From assembly GCA_947477565.1 (NCBI GenBank), contig CANJUR010000025.1, forward strand, positions 1 to 56,672: 56,672 nt of DNA. Direction: 5' to 3'. The DNA is from Deltaproteobacteria bacterium (GTDB taxonomy: Bacteria > Myxococcota_A > Polyangia > Polyangiales > Ga0077539). The translations under genes were made by a program, and so were the position numbers. Below are positions 17,771 through 25,269 of this stretch, one piece after another. Under the pieces are notes generated by a model that was given only the letters and a program-made list of their open reading frames with translations, was not told the DNA's origin and made no database searches. Positions within the stretch are counted from its first letter, which is position 1. The number at the start of each line of letters is the position of its first letter.

Positions 17771-17809
17771 TTCATCACCGGTGATGTAGCGGACATCACC
17801 GGTGATGAA
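17771..17809. terminator. Perfect 16-bp inverted repeat built from a doubled palindrome
   Basis: TTCATCACCGGTGATG, seven bases, then its exact reverse complement. Each arm contains the self-complementary 14-mer CATCACCGGTGATG, so the site can fold as one long hairpin or as two small ones. It sits between the convergent lipoprotein and typA genes, where a bidirectional terminator is expected. No U-tract follows. A protein-binding operator is the alternative because each arm is itself a dyad. Confidence 0.7.
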
Positions 17810-17825
17810 TCTCTGGAGGTGGGGT

Positions 17826-19646
17826 TTACTCCCCGCCTTCGCGGCGGGCGGGGCGGAACGAAGCAGAAAGTACGGCCTTGCGCACGCGCACGTTGAGCGG
17901 GGTGACCTCGACGAGTTCGTCGCGGTCGATCCACTCCATGGCGGTCTCGACGGTGAGCACGCGCGGGGGATAGAGGGCGACGTTCTCGTCCTTCCCGGCG
18001 GTGCGGACGCTGGTGAGTTTCTTCTCGCGGATGATGTTCACGTCGGCGTCGTTGGGGCGGTTGTGCTCCCCGACGATCATGCCTTCGTAGACGGGCGCGC
18101 CCACGCCGACGAAGAACTCGCCGCGCGGCTGCAGGTGGAAGAGCGCGTAGGGGGTGCACGTGCCTGATCGGTCGGACACCATCGCCCCGTTGGTTCGGCG
18201 CATCATCGGCCCGGACCACTCTTTCCAGCCCTTGAATTCCGTATTGAGCAGCCCTGTCCCGCGCGTCGAGGTGAGAAACTCCGAACGGAACCCGATGAGC
18301 GCCCGCGAGGGCACCTCGAACTCCAGCCGCACCCTTCCCCGACCCGGGTTGCCCATGTTGACCATGATGCCCTTGCGCTCCCCGAGGCGCTGAGTGACCA
18401 CGCCCACGAAGTTGTCGGGCACGTCGCAGATCACGAGCTCAAGCGGCTCGTGCAGCTTGCCGTCGATGGTCTTGGTGACCACCTCGGGGTTGCCGAGCGA
18501 GAGCTCATAGAAGTCGCGGCGCATCGTCTCGACGAGCACCGCGAGGGCCAGCTCGCCGCGCCCGTACACCAGAAACTGATCGGCGCTCTCCGTGTCTTCG
18601 ACGCGCACGGCCGGGTTCTTCCGGGCCTCGCGGTGGAGGCGCTCGCGAATCTGCCGCGACGTGAGGTACTTCCCCCCGTCCTTGCCGGCAAACGGCGAGG
18701 TATTCACGCCGAAGCGCATCTTGATGGTGGGCTCCTCGACGTGGATGCGCGGGAGCACGTTCAGGAACATCGGGTCGGTGAGCGTGTCGCCGATGGTGAC
18801 CTCGTCGATGCCCGCGATGGCGACGTTTTCGCCAGCGGCCGCGTCCGGGGTGCGCTTCCGCGCGAGGCCCTCGTACGTGTAGAGCACCGCGATCTTCGCG
18901 TCGGTGTTCTTCTCCGCGCCCATCACCGAGACCCTGTCGCCCTCGTGCACGGTGCCCTGGACGATGCGCCCGATGGCGATGCGGCCCACATAGTCGTCGT
19001 GATCGAGGCTGGTCACGATGATCTGCAGCGGCGCCTTCGGGTCGCCCGTCGGGGCCGGGACGCGCTTGACGATGGTGTCGAAGAGCGGCGCGAGGTCGGT
19101 GTTGGTGTCCGTGAGGTTGTAGCGGGCGAGGCCGTGCTTGCCGATGGCGTAGATCGTGGCGAAATCCGCCTGCGCGTCCGAGGCCTCAAGATCGCAGAAC
19201 AGGTCGAACACCTCGGAGAGAACCTCCTCGGGCCGGGCGTCCTGGCGGTCGATCTTGTTGACCACGACCACGACGGGAAACCCGCGGGCCAGCGCCTTCC
19301 GCAGCACGAAGCGCGTCTGCGGCAGCGGACCTTCTGCGGCATCGACGAGCAGCAGCGCGGCGTCGGCCATCATCAGGGTGCGCTCGACTTCGCCGCCGAA
19401 GTCCGAGTGTCCGGGGGTGTCGATAATGTTGATCTTGTACTCGCCCCAGCGCACCGAGGTGTTCTTGGCGAGAATGGTGATGCCGCGTTCACGCTCCTGG
19501 TCGTTGGAGTCCATGACGCGGTCGACCACCTCCTCGTTGGCGCGAAACACGCCGGACTGGCGGAGCATGAAGTCGACGAGGGTGGTCTTGCCGTGGTCGA
19601 CGTGGGCCACGATCGCGACGTTGCGGATCTTATCTTGAGGATGCAT
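17826..19646 (-). CDS. typA: Ribosome-associated translational GTPase TypA/BipA
   Basis: This 606-residue GTPase binds the ribosome in a GTP-dependent way and aids 50S maturation and stress or cold adaptation. G1 is AHVDHGKTT (residues 14-22), the switch I region has QERERGITILAKN, G3 is DTPGHSDF, and G4 is NKID. The EF-G-like domains III and V follow, with GRGELALAVLVETMRR and the conserved RGTGLLNTEFKGW segment. The BipA-specific C-terminal domain ends with the typical NVRVRKAVLS. Length matches the family norm of about 605-615. It lies on the minus strand 58 bases downstream of the glutaryl-CoA dehydrogenase gene, without an obvious functional tie. Confidence 0.97.
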   Translation of the reverse strand: MHPQDKIRNVAIVAHVDHGKTTLVDFMLRQSGVFRANEEVVDRVMDSNDQERERGITILAKNTSVRWGEYKINIIDTPGHSDFGGEVERTLMMADAALLLVDAAEGPLPQTRFVLRKALARGFPVVVVVNKIDRQDARPEEVLSEVFDLFCDLEASDAQADFATIYAIGKHGLARYNLTDTNTDLAPLFDTIVKRVPAPTGDPKAPLQIIVTSLDHDDYVGRIAIGRIVQGTVHEGDRVSVMGAEKNTDAKIAVLYTYEGLARKRTPDAAAGENVAIAGIDEVTIGDTLTDPMFLNVLPRIHVEEPTIKMRFGVNTSPFAGKDGGKYLTSRQIRERLHREARKNPAVRVEDTESADQFLVYGRGELALAVLVETMRRDFYELSLGNPEVVTKTIDGKLHEPLELVICDVPDNFVGVVTQRLGERKGIMVNMGNPGRGRVRLEFEVPSRALIGFRSEFLTSTRGTGLLNTEFKGWKEWSGPMMRRTNGAMVSDRSGTCTPYALFHLQPRGEFFVGVGAPVYEGMIVGEHNRPNDADVNIIREKKLTSVRTAGKDENVALYPPRVLTVETAMEWIDRDELVEVTPLNVRVRKAVLSASFRPARREGGE

Positions 19647-19704
19647 TGCGGGCGGCGCCCTACCACGGCCAGCGCGGCGGGTCGATGCCCGGTACGGAGA
19701 ATGC

Positions 19705-20883
19705 TCAGTCGCGGGTGGGAACCGGGCCGGCGTCGTAGGCGGCGATCCCGGTCACTTCCTGGCCGAGCACCAGGGTGTGAATATCGTGCGTGCCCTCGTA
19801 GGTGATGACCGTCTCGAGGTTCATCAGGTGGCGCGCGATGGGGTAGTCGTAGGTGATCCCGTTGCCGCCGAGGATGTCGCGGCACTTTCGCGCGGTCTCC
19901 AGGGCCATGTGCACGTTGTTTCGCTTGGCGAGGGACACCTGCCCCGGGGTCATCTTCTTGGCTTCCTTGAGCTTGCCCAGGCGCCAGGCGATGAGCTTCG
20001 CCTTGGTGATCTCCGTCAGCATGTCGGCAAACTTCTGCTGCACCAGTTGGAAGCCCGCGATGGGCCGCGAGAACTGCACCCGCGACTTGGCGTAATCGAC
20101 GGCGCAATCGAAGCACGCTTCGGCCGCGCCGATGACGCCCCAGGAGATGCCATAGCGCGCCTGGGTGAGGCACCCGAGGGGGCCCTTGAGGCCCTTTACA
20201 TCCGGGAAGATCGCCGACTCCGGGACGTGTACGTCTTCGAGGATGAGTTCGCTCGTGACCGACGCCCGCAGCGAGAACTTCCGCTCGATCTTCTGCGCGG
20301 TAAACCCAGGGGTCTTGGTGTCAACGACGAAGCCGCGAATCACGCCATCGAGCTTCGCCCAGATGATCGCGACGTCGGCGAGGTTGCCGTTGGTGATCCA
20401 GCGCTTGGTGCCATTGAGCACGAAGCCGTTGGCGGTGCGCTCGGCCCGGGTGATCATCCCGCCGGGGTTGGAGCCGAAGTCTGGCTCCGTGAGGCCGAAG
20501 CAGCCGATGGCCTCGCCGGTCGCGAGTCGCGGGAGCCAGGTGTTTTTCTGCTCCTCGGTGCCGTAGGTGTAGATCGGAAACATCACCAGCGAACTCTGCA
20601 CTGAGCAAAACGAGCGAATGCCCGAGTCGCCGCGTTCGAGTTCCTGCGCGACGATTCCGTAGGCGATGTCGCCCATGCCCGGGCAGCCGTAGCCGTGGAG
20701 GTTGGAGCCAAGCAGACCGAGGCGTCCAAACTCCGGAATCAGCTCTGTCGGGAAGGTTCCATCCTCGTAGTGTTTGGAGATCGTCGGCAGGATCTTCGCG
20801 TCGACGAAGGCCCGCACGGTGTCGCGGACCATCCGCTCTTCTTCGGTGAGCAGCTCATTGAGATCGTAAAAATCCACGGACAT
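19705..20883 (-). CDS. gcdH: Glutaryl-CoA dehydrogenase (acyl-CoA dehydrogenase family)
   Basis: The protein of 392 residues is of the glutaryl-CoA dehydrogenase type, which oxidises and decarboxylates glutaryl-CoA to crotonyl-CoA in lysine, hydroxylysine and tryptophan breakdown. Family signatures are LTEPDFGSNPGGM (flavin-contacting), LNGTKRWITNGNLADVAIIW, IERKFSLRASVTSELILEDV, GPLGCLTQARYGISWG, SRVQFSRPIAGFQLVQQKFADM, the GGNGI motif and TYEGTHDIHTLVLGQ, in which Glu363 is the catalytic base. The Arg that binds the glutaryl carboxylate cannot be assigned with certainty by eye, so a short-chain acyl-CoA dehydrogenase cannot be fully excluded. Electrons go to ETF. No lysine-degradation partners are in the window. 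Confidence 0.85.
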   Translation of the reverse strand: MSVDFYDLNELLTEEERMVRDTVRAFVDAKILPTISKHYEDGTFPTELIPEFGRLGLLGSNLHGYGCPGMGDIAYGIVAQELERGDSGIRSFCSVQSSLVMFPIYTYGTEEQKNTWLPRLATGEAIGCFGLTEPDFGSNPGGMITRAERTANGFVLNGTKRWITNGNLADVAIIWAKLDGVIRGFVVDTKTPGFTAQKIERKFSLRASVTSELILEDVHVPESAIFPDVKGLKGPLGCLTQARYGISWGVIGAAEACFDCAVDYAKSRVQFSRPIAGFQLVQQKFADMLTEITKAKLIAWRLGKLKEAKKMTPGQVSLAKRNNVHMALETARKCRDILGGNGITYDYPIARHLMNLETVITYEGTHDIHTLVLGQEVTGIAAYDAGPVPTRD

Positions 20884-21000
20884 TCATCACCTCCGAGTGC
20901 GCGGGAAGCTACGCGCACTGTTTCTGGGACATAGCCGCACCCGGGCGCGCTGGTAAGACCCCTCTGTGATGGTCCGGTGATATTTTCCACAAAGACTGTC

Positions 21001-21030
21001 TTGACACCCTCACCCTCGATCGTGTTTATT
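21001..21030 (+). promoter_or_regulatory. Sigma-70-like promoter of tRNA-Ala
   Basis: A perfect -35 hexamer TTGACA (21001-21006) is followed after 18 bases by TTTATT (21025-21030), a four-of-six match to the -10 consensus. The next bases are GC-rich (GCGCCTCCC), as in stringently controlled stable-RNA promoters, and the tRNA begins 16 bases downstream. Confidence 0.75.
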
Positions 21031-21045
21031 GCGCCTCCCTGAAAC

Positions 21046-21118
<73 letters not shown>

Positions 21119-21129
21119 CCGAAAAGGTA

Positions 21130-21167
21130 CCGAAGGCCGCTCCGTTTAACCGCGAAGCGGCTTTCGG
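21130..21167 (+). terminator. Hairpin downstream of tRNA-Ala
   Basis: CCGAAGGCCGCT and AGCGGCTTTCGG form a 12-bp stem with one G-U pair around a 14-base loop. It begins 12 bases after the tRNA end. A short T-rich stretch (CATTTCGGG) follows, so it is a plausible though imperfect intrinsic terminator. Confidence 0.65.
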
Positions 21168-21296
21168 CATTTCGGGCCCCACAAAATCACCGTCTCCCCG
21201 ATTGGCATGCGAGCACGTTTGGCTTGCGCGTCCGGTGCACGTTCTGCATCATCGCGGTTCCATCGGGGCTTTTGGGCCATTTACGCAGGATGTGTC

Positions 21297-22061
21297 ATGG
21301 CGACCCGCGCAAACCTTGAAGATAAGTTGAAGGTCCTCGAAGACCACCTTGCCGCGCAGGACGAATCTGTCCTGGCCCACTTCCAGGAGCGCCTGGATAT
21401 GTCGTGGATCTTCCATGACACCGCGCTCGAAGGCACAGTTCTTTCGTTTCACGAACTGAAGAGCGCCATCGACCGCGACGTGGTGTCCGACGTGTCGCTC
21501 ATCCCGACCTACGACGAGATCCGCGCCCACAAGGCCTCCATCGACCTCGCACGCGAGTTCGCGGCCAACAAGAAGAAGAATCCGATCACCGTCGAACTCC
21601 TGAAGCATCTCCAATCGACGCTCTCGCCCGACGACGCTGAGGCGCGTGATGGCACCTGGCGCAAGGAGACGCCGGTACATCGGCTCTACTTCCACGACAT
21701 CTCCACCGCGGACAAAATCGCTGGCGAGATGAAGAAGCTCGACGACTGGCTGCAAGACCCGGAGACCCGCAAGGCCAACTCCCTACGCACCGCGTCCAAG
21801 TTGCACTTCAAGCTCATGCAGATCTTCCCGTTCAGCAAGCACACCGGGAAGCTGGCGCGCCTGGGAATGAACCTCGTACTGCTGCGAGCGGGCTACCCCC
21901 CTGCGATCATTCACTCGACCGAGCGGCAGCGGTACTACGAGGCCCTCAAGGGCCCGAGCCTCACGCTGCACAACCTGATGGTGGACTCGCTGGAAAACTC
22001 CATCGAGAGCGCCATCAAGCTCTTCGCCGAGCAGCGAACGGGCCGCCGCGCCATGGCCTGA
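21297..22061 (+). CDS. Fic-fold protein with degenerate active site
   Basis: The product has 254 residues and the Fic/Doc helical fold. The line MNLVLLRAGYPPAIIHSTER is nearly identical to the helix after the active loop in ordinary Fic proteins. The active loop itself, normally HPFxDGNGRxAR, reads FPFSKHTGKLARL: the catalytic His is Phe177, the metal-binding Asp/Glu is Lys, and the GNGR anion-hole block is HTGK. Near the N-terminus, DTALEGT (41-47) resembles the inhibitory alpha-helix motif of Fic enzymes. It therefore probably cannot AMPylate by the standard mechanism and may act by binding, or use another chemistry. The ATG at 21297 has AGGA ten bases upstream; earlier in-frame ATGs lack one. 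It follows tRNA-Ala and is convergent to the ccm genes. Confidence 0.85.
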   Translation: MATRANLEDKLKVLEDHLAAQDESVLAHFQERLDMSWIFHDTALEGTVLSFHELKSAIDRDVVSDVSLIPTYDEIRAHKASIDLAREFAANKKKNPITVELLKHLQSTLSPDDAEARDGTWRKETPVHRLYFHDISTADKIAGEMKKLDDWLQDPETRKANSLRTASKLHFKLMQIFPFSKHTGKLARLGMNLVLLRAGYPPAIIHSTERQRYYEALKGPSLTLHNLMVDSLENSIESAIKLFAEQRTGRRAMA

Positions 22062-22077
22062 CCGGCCCCCGCCGGTC
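22060..22077. terminator. Hairpin after the Fic-like gene
   Basis: GACCGGC, four C, GCCGGTC: a 7-bp GC-rich stem that begins at the stop codon of the Fic-like gene and lies between it and the convergent cytochrome c biogenesis genes. There is no U-tract, so the call is tentative. Confidence 0.45.
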
Positions 22078-22105
22078 GGGTCCGCCCCGCCTTTCCGAAT
22101 CCCTC

Positions 22106-22237
22106 TTACCGCTTCTCCCGTAGCTGCTTGCGGCGAACCTCGTCGCGCACCGCCCGGCTGCCCATCGTGTAGCCGATGAACACCCCTAGCAGCAGCACGC
22201 CCGGGATAAACACCACGTGCTCGGGAGTCGGGATCAC
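22106..22237 (-). CDS. 43-residue single-pass membrane peptide in the ccm cluster
   Basis: The frame starts with GTG in a GTGA overlap with the stop of the ccmD-like gene. It encodes VIPTPEHVVFIPGVLLLGVF, completes the hydrophobic helix with IGYTMGS, and ends in a strongly basic tail (RRKQLREKR). The overlap, the membrane segment and the positive-inside tail argue for a real gene, but I do not recognise the family. By position it could be a small accessory subunit of the cytochrome c biogenesis system. It is the last gene of the ccmC - ccmD-like - peptide transcript. Confidence 0.6.
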   Translation of the reverse strand: MIPTPEHVVFIPGVLLLGVFIGYTMGSRAVRDEVRRKQLREKR

Positions 22238-22545
22238 CGCGCGTCGTCTCCGTCCGTGCGCCGCGCCAGCGCGTCCTCCAGCGCGCGAACATCTTCTTCC
22301 AACTTCGACGCATTGCGCGCGATGAAGGCCACGTACCCGCCGATCGCCAGCAGCGCGAAGCCGTACGCCATCGCGACGAGCCGACCCCCCGGAACGCGCT
22401 CCTTCCCAGCCTCGCCGAGGCCCGGTTCGAAGGCCATCGACCGCTGTCCCGCGGTGTCGTTGGTTTCCTGCGCGCCCGCACCCGCCGACAGAACCAGCAC
22501 CACCAGCCCGACGAATACACTCTTCTGTAAAACTCGCGTGCCCAT
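22234..22545 (-). CDS. CcmD-family cytochrome c biogenesis membrane protein
   Basis: The 103-residue product has an N-terminal signal-like helix (VFVGLVVLVLSAGAGA), a ~30-residue periplasmic spacer, one transmembrane segment (AMAYGFALLAIGGYVAFIAR) and a charged coiled tail (KLEEDVRALEDAL). The AYGFALLAIGGYVAF core with the charged tail matches the CcmD-like family found next to CcmC in delta-proteobacteria and relatives; CcmD helps release haem-loaded CcmE from the CcmABC exporter. It starts two bases after the ccmC stop and ends overlapping the next gene. The N-terminal signal-like extension is unusual for CcmD, which is normally only 50-70 residues. Confidence 0.72.
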   Translation of the reverse strand: MGTRVLQKSVFVGLVVLVLSAGAGAQETNDTAGQRSMAFEPGLGEAGKERVPGGRLVAMAYGFALLAIGGYVAFIARNASKLEEDVRALEDALARRTDGDDAR

Positions 22546-22547
22546 CA

Positions 22548-23249
22548 CTACGCCACCTCTCCATCGAACAGCCCGCGAGATACCGCGTCGGTGCGCAGAT
22601 CCTCGAGACGGGCCCGCTGCAACGCCACCCGCGACCGCAGCGTCAGCAGCACCGCCGCCAACAGCGTGAAGGCCAGGAAGCTCAGCGTGAGGGTGTGCGC
22701 CATCTGCGGCGCGAGCCCGCCGCCTCGCGAGGTGATCACCGTGGGATGCTGCCCCCGCCAGAGCTGCACGCTGAAGTGGATCACCGGCATCACGCACGCA
22801 CCCATCACCGCGAGCGCCGCGGAGAATCGCTTCTCGGCCTCGCCGGTACCGGCGCCGCCGCGCAGTACGAGGTAGGCGACGAAGATCAGCGCACCGAGCA
22901 GCGTGGTGGTGAGTCGCGGATCCCAGGTCCAGTACGTCCCCCAGGCCTTTCGCGCCCATAGCGGACCGGTCACCAGTACGATGCCCGCAAACAGCACCCC
23001 GACTTCGGCTCCGGCCTGCGCGAGCGCATCCCATCCGGGCGAGCGTTGCACCAGATAGCCCACAGAACCCGCCACGCAGGCCGTCACCCCGATGTACATG
23101 ACGTACGCGCTGGGGACGTGGATATAGAAGATCTTCTGCGTGAGACCCCCCGCGGAGAGTTGCGCCACCGGCGCATACCCGAACGCCAGACCCACGGTTA
23201 CCGCCAGGCAGCCGAAGGCAAAGATGGAAAGCACTGAAAGCCACCGCAT
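22548..23249 (-). CDS. ccmC: Haem exporter / cytochrome c assembly protein CcmC
   Basis: This polytopic inner-membrane protein of 233 residues presents haem to CcmE on the periplasmic side in system I cytochrome c maturation. Six hydrophobic segments are visible. The haem-handling tryptophan-rich motif reads WGTYWTWDPRLTT; the flanking His ligands are in IFYIHVPSAYVMYIG and in HFSVQLWRGQHPTV. These motifs and the length separate CcmC from the larger CcmF and CcsA. The ATG at 23249 (MRWLSVLS) has GGA eight bases upstream and leads straight into the first membrane helix; an open frame upstream lacks membrane character. It is divergent from the rsm22 gene and heads a short operon. ccmA, ccmB, ccmE and ccmF are not in the window. 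Confidence 0.92.
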   Translation of the reverse strand: MRWLSVLSIFAFGCLAVTVGLAFGYAPVAQLSAGGLTQKIFYIHVPSAYVMYIGVTACVAGSVGYLVQRSPGWDALAQAGAEVGVLFAGIVLVTGPLWARKAWGTYWTWDPRLTTTLLGALIFVAYLVLRGGAGTGEAEKRFSAALAVMGACVMPVIHFSVQLWRGQHPTVITSRGGGLAPQMAHTLTLSFLAFTLLAAVLLTLRSRVALQRARLEDLRTDAVSRGLFDGEVA

Positions 23250-23327
23250 GATTTCCGAAGACCGTAGCACCCAGCCTCCGCCCGGACCAACGCTTCTTCC
23301 CCCGACCCGTCCAGCCGGAGAGCCCTG

Positions 23328-24506
23328 ATGAACAGCTGGTTGAAGCCCGTCGAGCCAGCATGGTGCGAGGTGCTCGAGCAGGCCCTCGGCCGCGCCGTTC
23401 CGCTCGAGGCGCTCGCGGTCATGGTCGCGCGACAATCCCAGCGCTACCTCGGCGAAGACATCGCCCTCGCCCCCGCCGATGGGCTGGCCGCGCGCACGCT
23501 GTTCTGGTTTCCACGAGACGTGTTGAAGGTGGCGCGCGCGGTCGGCGAACTGGCCTGGGCCGGAGCGCTACCCGATCGGCCGCTGCGAGTGCTCGACCTC
23601 GGCGCGGGCGTCGGCGCAACCAGCCTCGGAGCCCTGCGCGCGCTCCCTCCTGCGGTGAAGGTAGCGGCGGTCACCGCGGTCGATAGCGACCCGGCCGCGC
23701 TCGCCATCCTTCGACGCCTCGCCGACGGTGCCCGCACGGCGAATCTCCTGGCCGCGACGACGCCCGCGGTCCGCACGCTCGTGCGAGACCTCACGCAGCC
23801 AGGCTGGGGCGACGACCTCGGATTACATGACCTTGTATTGGCAGGGCTCACCGCAGTGGAGTTCACCCGCGCACACGGCGACGAGGTGGCGCGTGGGGCA
23901 GCCATCGCGGTGTTTCTACGCGAGGCACTGCGACGGGTGGCGGACGATGGCGCGCTAGTGGTCATCGAGCCCGGATCGCGGGCGGAGAGCCGTGCGCTCC
24001 ACGTGGCGCGCTCGATCCTGATTGCCGATGGGGCGACGGTGTTCGCGCCGTGCCTGCACGCGGCGGAGTGCCCGATGCTGCGGACGACGCGCGACTGGTG
24101 CCACGAAGACCTGGCGGACGTAGCTCTTCCGACCTGGCTACAGGGCGTGGCAAAAACCGCGGGGCTGCGCTGGGAGGGCCTGACGTGGTCGTATCTGGTG
24201 CTTCGGCGCGACGGCCGGACGCTGCGCGGGGCGATGCCGGCGGAGACTCCGATGCGGATGGTCTCTCAGCCATCGGTGAGCAAGGGCAAGACCGAGGCGT
24301 GGTGGTGCGGGCCGATCACCGGGGCGCGCGGCGACCTGCGCGTGGTGGAACTCGACCGGGTGGCCAGGCGCACGACCGGCGCGCGCCTGCGGGACATCGC
24401 ACGCGGGGCGCTGATCGCGTTGGAGGAAGAGGGAATCGCGGAGGCAGAGGACGGAGGAAAGGCCCTTCGGCTCGACCCGACGCACTGGCGTCCGGTGTGG
24501 CCCTGA
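23328..24506 (+). CDS. Rsm22-family ribosomal small-subunit methyltransferase-like protein
   Basis: The protein of 392 residues matches the Rsm22 family, SAM-dependent methyltransferase-like proteins linked to small-ribosomal-subunit assembly (mitochondrial Rsm22/METTL17). The SAM-binding motif is VLDLGAGVGATSLGAL (about residue 88), with the acidic motif II in AVDSDPAALAIL. The hallmark cysteine cluster is FAPCLHAAECPML followed by DWCHEDL (about 240-265), which in homologues binds an iron-sulfur cluster. The C-terminal basic beta region (LRRDGRTLRG, VVELDRVARRTTGAR) fits RNA binding. Divergently transcribed from ccmC across a 78-base gap. Bacterial members are sporadic; the precise rRNA target is not known to me. 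Confidence 0.85.
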   Translation: MNSWLKPVEPAWCEVLEQALGRAVPLEALAVMVARQSQRYLGEDIALAPADGLAARTLFWFPRDVLKVARAVGELAWAGALPDRPLRVLDLGAGVGATSLGALRALPPAVKVAAVTAVDSDPAALAILRRLADGARTANLLAATTPAVRTLVRDLTQPGWGDDLGLHDLVLAGLTAVEFTRAHGDEVARGAAIAVFLREALRRVADDGALVVIEPGSRAESRALHVARSILIADGATVFAPCLHAAECPMLRTTRDWCHEDLADVALPTWLQGVAKTAGLRWEGLTWSYLVLRRDGRTLRGAMPAETPMRMVSQPSVSKGKTEAWWCGPITGARGDLRVVELDRVARRTTGARLRDIARGALIALEEEGIAEAEDGGKALRLDPTHWRPVWP

Positions 24507-24515
24507 GCGATGCGT

Positions 24516-25148
24516 TCAGATCGAGAACGGAAAGACGATCTCCTCGTGATTGTAGGTGAAGGTGAAGCTGTACGCGCCAACGACGCGACCGCCGACGGCG
24601 ATGGACAGGGTCACCGGGGTCGCAGCGGAGCGGCACATGTCGTAGGCCACAAGTCGGACACGGTATGCGCCCGACGGCGGCTGCGTGCCCCAATAGACAT
24701 TCTCGACGGTGGGGGGAGCGACGGCGCAGGCTGCGTTGGCGTCGCGGTCGAGCACGCCACCGGAGGCGCTGTTGCGGTGCGCGTAGTAGATTTCCTCGCC
24801 CATCGGATCGAGGACGTGGAGGTCGATGTCCGAAGGGGAGTTCCACGCGGCGGTAATCTGGATGTTACCGCTGGAGTAACCGCAGCCCTCGTCGATGACG
24901 CCGTTGCAGTTGTCGTCGAGGCCGTTGCACTGCTCCGCCGCGCCCTGCACGCACTGCTGTTGGATCACCGTCACGCCCGTCGGCACGGACACGTTCGCCG
25001 TGAGTGTCGCGTTGGTGGTGATGAGCGGCGCGGGAGCGTTGATGGTTGCGATGGCGCCCATGCGACCTGAGGTCGTTAGGGTACAACCCGAGAGAGCCCA
25101 CGCGCCCAGCGCGACGACGACACACGACGACAAAACCCGGTACTTCAT
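24516..25148 (-). CDS. Lipoprotein with MopE-type motif and DUF2135-like domain
   Basis: The product has about 210 residues. MKYRVLSS, a hydrophobic core and the lipobox ALSGC mark a lipoprotein; ATG 25148 is preceded by AGGAG at a good distance, whereas the GTG nine bases upstream is not. After a Thr-rich stretch comes CNGLDDNCNGVIDEGC, the MopE/EF-hand-like motif common in myxobacterial secreted proteins. The second half, GNIQITAAWNSPSDIDLHVL through a C-terminal beta stretch ending EIVFPF, resembles YfaP/DUF2135 proteins, whose WxxxxDIDLHVxxPxG signature is visible with Gly-Glu-Glu-Ile-Tyr-Tyr following. Probable location is the outer membrane; function unknown. Divergent from the cysQ-like gene. 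Confidence 0.8.
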   Translation of the reverse strand: MKYRVLSSCVVVALGAWALSGCTLTTSGRMGAIATINAPAPLITTNATLTANVSVPTGVTVIQQQCVQGAAEQCNGLDDNCNGVIDEGCGYSSGNIQITAAWNSPSDIDLHVLDPMGEEIYYAHRNSASGGVLDRDANAACAVAPPTVENVYWGTQPPSGAYRVRLVAYDMCRSAATPVTLSIAVGGRVVGAYSFTFTYNHEEIVFPFSI

Positions 25149-25269
25149 TGGATGCACTCCTGTGGTTGGTTGACCCGCTCGGGTCGATCGCGGCGAGGTC
25201 GTGGGCTTCTACACCAGAAGACCGTAGGCAGAAAACCCGCTCGCCGACCGTGATACGTTCCGCGGTCCA

